Assembly (NCBI GenBank): GCA_963595735.1
Contig: CAVBJJ010000007.1
Coordinates: forward strand, 15,460-79,459
From: CALWOS01 sp963595735
GTDB taxonomy: Bacteria; Bacillota; Clostridia; Oscillospirales; Oscillospiraceae
Reading direction: 5' to 3'
DNA: 64,000 nt
Part shown: positions 60,900 to 64,000 of the stretch, piece after piece
How positions within the stretch are numbered: position 1 is the stretch's first letter
Layout: the number at the start of each line of letters is the position of its first letter
The notes under the pieces: generated by a model
Told to the model about the DNA's origin: nothing
Seen by the model: only the letters and a program-made list of their open reading frames with translations
Database searches by the model: none
Program-made: the position numbers and the translations under genes

Positions 60900-62221
60900 T
60901 GTCTTTCTCCTATCAGGTCGCCGTCCAGACAGCCGGTGATCTCTACTTCTACGAATTCTCCCGGTTCGCCGCCGCCGCGGAACAGCACGCGACCGTCGAT
61001 ATCTGGGGAGTCAAAGGCGCTGCGGCCCCAGTGACATTCGCTTTCCTCGTCCCAGCCCTCGCACAGGACGGGCAGCGTCTGTCCCACCTTGCTTTCGCAC
61101 CACTGATCCATGATCTCCGCCTGCATTTCCAGAATGCGGTCGGCACGGCGGGCGGCCTCGTCGGCATCACAGCGGTCGGTCATTTTGGCGGCGGGGGTAC
61201 CCTCCTCCGGGGAGAAGGGGAACACGCCGACGCGCTCCAGCCGGTACTCCGCCAGGAAATCGCACAGCTGCTCGTACTCCGCTTCGCCCTCGCCGGGCAG
61301 GCCGACGATCAGGCTGGTGCGCAGCACCAGCTCCGGAATGCGATCCCGTAACTGGGTCAGCAGCGTGCGGATCTCCCCACCGGTGCCCCGGCGGTTCATG
61401 CGGCGGAGGATATCGTCATTGATATGCTGGATGGGAATATCCAGATATTTTACCACCTTTTCCTCCTGGGCGATGGTGTCGATCAGCTCCGGGGTGAAGG
61501 CGTCCGGGTACAGATAATGCAGGCGTACCCAGCGCACACCGGGGATCTTGCACAGCTCCCGGATCAGCTCTGCCAGACGGGGGCGGCCATAGTTGTCGGT
61601 GCCGTAGCGGGTGATGTCCTGGGCGATGACGATCAGCTCGCCAATGCCGGCCTCCGCCAGCGCCTCCGCCTCCTCCAGAATGTTTTCAAAGGGGCGGCTG
61701 CGGTACCGGCCGCGGATGGCGGGGATGGCGCAGAAGGCGCAGCAGTTGTCGCAGCCCTCCGCGATTTTCAGATATGCCCAGCCGGGGCCGGTGGAGACAA
61801 CGCGGGGGGTCTCCTCCACGCTGCGGTTCTTGTCGCCGAAGTCCTGCACCGTGTCGTCGGCGCCGTTCAGACATCGGCTGACCACCTCCACAATGTCGTC
61901 ATAGCTGCCCACGCCCAAAAGCGCGTCCACCTCCGGCAGGTCGGAGAGGATCTCCTCCCGGTAGCGCTGCGCCAGACAGCCGGTGACGATCAGCTTGCCC
62001 AGGCGACCCTCCGCCTTGAGCTGTCCCAGGCGGAGAATGTGGTCGATGGCCTCGGCCTTGGCGCTGTCGATAAAGCCGCAGGTGTTGACAATGGCGGCGT
62101 CCGCGCCGTCCGGGTCGGGGACGGTGACAAAGCCGGCCTCGTCCAGCAGATAGAGCATCTGTTCACTGTTGACCAGATTTTTTGCACAGCCCAGAGAAAT
62201 CAGGGCGATCGTTTTTGCCAT
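60896..62221 (-). CDS. rimO: Ribosomal protein S12 methylthiotransferase
   Basis: 441 residues. The N-terminal cluster Cys occur in ISLGCAKNLVNSE, VNTCGFIDSA and VTGCLAQRY. The radical-SAM CxxxCxxC is in GCDNCCAFCAIP. A C-terminal TRAM domain ends the protein. It adds a methylthio group to Asp of ribosomal protein S12. SLGCAKN at the start marks RimO rather than MiaB. It lies upstream of pgsA in the same direction. Confidence 0.94.
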   Translation of the reverse strand: MAKTIALISLGCAKNLVNSEQMLYLLDEAGFVTVPDPDGADAAIVNTCGFIDSAKAEAIDHILRLGQLKAEGRLGKLIVTGCLAQRYREEILSDLPEVDALLGVGSYDDIVEVVSRCLNGADDTVQDFGDKNRSVEETPRVVSTGPGWAYLKIAEGCDNCCAFCAIPAIRGRYRSRPFENILEEAEALAEAGIGELIVIAQDITRYGTDNYGRPRLAELIRELCKIPGVRWVRLHYLYPDAFTPELIDTIAQEEKVVKYLDIPIQHINDDILRRMNRRGTGGEIRTLLTQLRDRIPELVLRTSLIVGLPGEGEAEYEQLCDFLAEYRLERVGVFPFSPEEGTPAAKMTDRCDADEAARRADRILEMQAEIMDQWCESKVGQTLPVLCEGWDEESECHWGRSAFDSPDIDGRVLFRGGGEPGEFVEVEITGCLDGDLIGERQ

Positions 62222-62261
62222 AAATATCCCTTCTTATTGATAAGTTGCGAAACAGAATTTG

Positions 62262-63203
62262 TCAAGAAAAGTTCGCCGCGCGTTCCAGCAGTCCGGCGTA
62301 GTACCGGTCGCTGACCGGGGTGGGGATGCCAAGCTTGCGTCCCAGGCGGGTGACTTCGCCGCAGAAGACCTCCAGCTCTCCTTTGCGCCCCCGGCGGAAA
62401 TCCCTGCCCAGGCTGCTGTCACTGTCGTCCGTGCAGCCGAGAAAGGTTTCCATGTTGCGCTCCAGCAGATCGGCGGGGAAGACCATGCCCAGCCCCTGCG
62501 CCAGAGAAAGCGCCTCCTGCATCAGCGCCAGATAGTCCGCCCGCAGCTGGGGCGATGCCTTGACCTCGCCGATCAGCACGCCATAGCGGGCGGTGATGAC
62601 ATTATAGGCGCAGTTGAAGATGTATTTTTTCCAGATGGCGGCGCGCACATCGTCTGCCAGATGGCAGTTCAGCCCGGTGGCCGCCAGCAGGCGGAAGCAT
62701 TCCGCGGCAGCGGCGGCGCCCTGCGCCGTTCCGGTGACATCGCCCAGGTGCAGCGCGGTGAAATCTCCCTGCTGGAGAATGCTGCCGTCTGGTGCGATGG
62801 AGGAGACGGTGTAAATCACGCTTTCCAACACCAACGCCTTGGGAAAGGCGCTGGCAAGTACCCCGCCGGCGGTCACGCCGTTCATGACAGGCATGAGCCA
62901 GGTGTGGTCGCCCACCAGGGGGCGGATCTGGGCGGCGGTGGCCTCCAGGTCGTTATTTTTGACGCAGACAAAGACGATGTCCTGTATGCCCAGCGCGGCA
63001 GGATCCTCGCTGACATGGGAGACTGGGGCGGTAAAGCTGCCGTAGGCATCGGAGCGCAGGCAAAGCCCCTGGGTCTGCAATTGCGCCACCCGGGCGCCCC
63101 GGGCCAGCAGGCTGACCGATTCGCCATAGCGGCGCAGCAGCAGTCCGGCCAGCAGACCGCCCACGCCGCCGATCCCTACAACGCAGATTTTTTTGTGGTG
63201 CAT
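62262..63203 (-). CDS. Ketopantoate reductase-like (PanE/ApbA family) oxidoreductase
   Basis: 313 residues. The Rossmann loop is CVVGIGGVGGLLAGLLLRRY. The catalytic Lys is likely in AIWKKYIFNCAYNVI, and VKNNDLEATAAQI is the usual strand-helix block. Family members reduce 2-oxopantoate with NADPH for coenzyme A synthesis. No panB/panC is near, so the true substrate may differ. Confidence 0.85.
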   Translation of the reverse strand: MHHKKICVVGIGGVGGLLAGLLLRRYGESVSLLARGARVAQLQTQGLCLRSDAYGSFTAPVSHVSEDPAALGIQDIVFVCVKNNDLEATAAQIRPLVGDHTWLMPVMNGVTAGGVLASAFPKALVLESVIYTVSSIAPDGSILQQGDFTALHLGDVTGTAQGAAAAAECFRLLAATGLNCHLADDVRAAIWKKYIFNCAYNVITARYGVLIGEVKASPQLRADYLALMQEALSLAQGLGMVFPADLLERNMETFLGCTDDSDSSLGRDFRRGRKGELEVFCGEVTRLGRKLGIPTPVSDRYYAGLLERAANFS

Positions 63204-63230
63204 GGCGGTTCCTTTCCCGTTGGTGTATTC

Positions 63231-63686
63231 TTATTCGTTATTTTCCTCCATGCGGTAACGCGCCAGCGCGGTGCGCACGGCATCCCAGGAAAAGCCCCGG
63301 CGCAGGAGAAAGCCCTCCGCCCGGCGGCGCTCCGCCAGGTCGGACAGATCCTTTCCCCGCAGCTTGCTTTGCAGCAGGCGCTGGAGCTTATCCTCGTCCG
63401 TTTCGGCTTCCTCCATGGCCGCGTCCCACAGCTCCCGGGGGATGCGGCGGCGCTGGAATTCCTGCCGGATGCGGGCGGGGCCATAGGCCTTTTGGCCGTA
63501 TTGCCGCACCACCAGGGCGGCATAGCGGGCATCGTTAATCAGGTGCATGGCCTCCAGCCGCTCCAGCGTTTGTGCAACGGCCTCCGGCGGCTCCTGCTTT
63601 TCCAGCAGCTTATGCTCCAGCTCGCCCCGGGAGTAGTCCCGGCGCTCCAGCAGCCGCAGCGCGCGCTGCAGGCATTTGTTTTCCAT
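63231..63686 (-). CDS. recX: Regulatory protein RecX
   Basis: 151 residues made of three-helix repeats: ALRLLERRDYSRGELEHKLL, GPARIRQEFQRRRIPRELWD and the C-terminal AEGFLLRRGFSWDAVRTALA. RecX binds RecA filaments and limits their growth. It lies 9 bp downstream of recA, the standard arrangement. Confidence 0.92.
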   Translation of the reverse strand: MENKCLQRALRLLERRDYSRGELEHKLLEKQEPPEAVAQTLERLEAMHLINDARYAALVVRQYGQKAYGPARIRQEFQRRRIPRELWDAAMEEAETDEDKLQRLLQSKLRGKDLSDLAERRRAEGFLLRRGFSWDAVRTALARYRMEENNE

Positions 63687-63695
63687 GGTGTGTTC

Positions 63696-64000
63696 TTAGC
63701 CCTCGAAGTCGTCCGCTTCCACATCCACCGCGCGGCCGGCGGCCTTGGCGGCCTTTCTGGCCTGGGGAGACATGAGCTTGTAGGCGTTGGCGCGGATGGC
63801 AGCTTCCAGCTCGGCGGCGTCCTCCTCGTGTTCCCGGAGGTATTCCTTGATGCCGTCCTTACCCTGCACCCGGGTGTCCTTGAAGCTGTACCAGGCGCCG
63901 GCCTTGTCCACCAGATCCAGCTTTACGCCCAGATCTACCAGTTCGCCGGTTTTGCTGATGCCCTCGCCATAGATGATGTCGAACTCCGCCTCCTTAAAGG
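63696..64000 (-). CDS. recA: Recombinase RecA (3' end only)
   Basis: The frame is open to the window edge, so the gene begins beyond base 64,000. The visible 100 residues are the RecA C-terminus: AEFDIIYGEGISKTGELVDL, KLDLVDKAGAWYSFKDTRVQ and the acidic tail DVEADDFEG. It promotes strand exchange and LexA cleavage. recX follows closely. Confidence 0.95.
   Translation of the reverse strand, partial: FKEAEFDIIYGEGISKTGELVDLGVKLDLVDKAGAWYSFKDTRVQGKDGIKEYLREHEEDAAELEAAIRANAYKLMSPQARKAAKAAGRAVDVEADDFEG

Overview
The window looks like the chromosome of a GC-rich, obligately anaerobic gut Firmicute, probably of the Oscillospiraceae/Oscillospirales. The signs are S-layer-homology surface protein architecture, a flavodiiron protein, a split transketolase, a clostridial 2-methyleneglutarate/2,3-dimethylmalate pathway, and remnants of a Tn1549/Tn916-type conjugative element. 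I have no database hit behind this placement.

Region 1 (1-22,270) is accessory DNA. It opens inside a chimeric gene that joins part of a conjugative-element N6-methylase protein to a CD1108-type NlpC/P60 cell-wall peptidase. Next comes the most interesting module of the window. A tyrosine recombinase gene (2701-3540) is followed at once by a pair of 24-bp inverted repeats (3541-3564 and 3786-3809, one mismatch) that flank a strong promoter. That promoter points into a sensor kinase (broken by a one-base frameshift) and a response regulator with a SARP-like DNA-binding domain. Behind the regulator lie two direct repeats with an 11-bp period just upstream of a -10 box. They precede a small coupled gene and an 11.1-kb gene for a 3704-residue secreted, SLH-anchored protein with about 26 InlB-type repeats. 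I read this as a recombinase-controlled ON/OFF switch acting through a two-component system on a giant surface protein. The rest of the region is the end of the conjugative element: a four-repeat zinc-ribbon protein, a sigma-like gene with a nonsense codon, an HTH_16 protein, excisionases, and an Rpn-type nuclease with a 5'-truncated duplicate. No element integrase is seen after xis.

Region 2 (22,300-32,700) is regulatory and envelope-related: an XRE regulator, an ECF sigma/anti-sigma pair with a likely autoregulated promoter, a two-component system, a DMT transporter, and a cluster of glycosyltransferase, flippase, DUF368 polyprenyl-phosphate transporter and PAP2 phosphatase that suggests lipid-linked glycan export and undecaprenyl-phosphate recycling.

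Region 3 (32,700-48,700, almost all minus strand) holds an SsuABC/TauABC-like ABC importer, an LtaS-like sulfatase, TspO, a methyltransferase, and the lower half of the anaerobic nicotinate fermentation route: dmdA, dmdB, mgm (B12 mutase), mii, a MutL-type reactivase, dml, and a serine-dehydratase-alpha-like protein of unknown role. Together the recognised enzymes would turn 2-methyleneglutarate into propionate and pyruvate.

Region 4 (48,900-64,000) is housekeeping: flavoproteins, split transketolase, nicotinate phosphoribosyltransferase, the biotin genes bioY-bioB-bioD-bioA interrupted by a toxin-antitoxin pair, a lipoprotein, pgsA, rimO, a ketopantoate-reductase-like enzyme, recX and the 3' end of recA. 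No tRNA, rRNA, CRISPR array or metabolite riboswitch was recognised.
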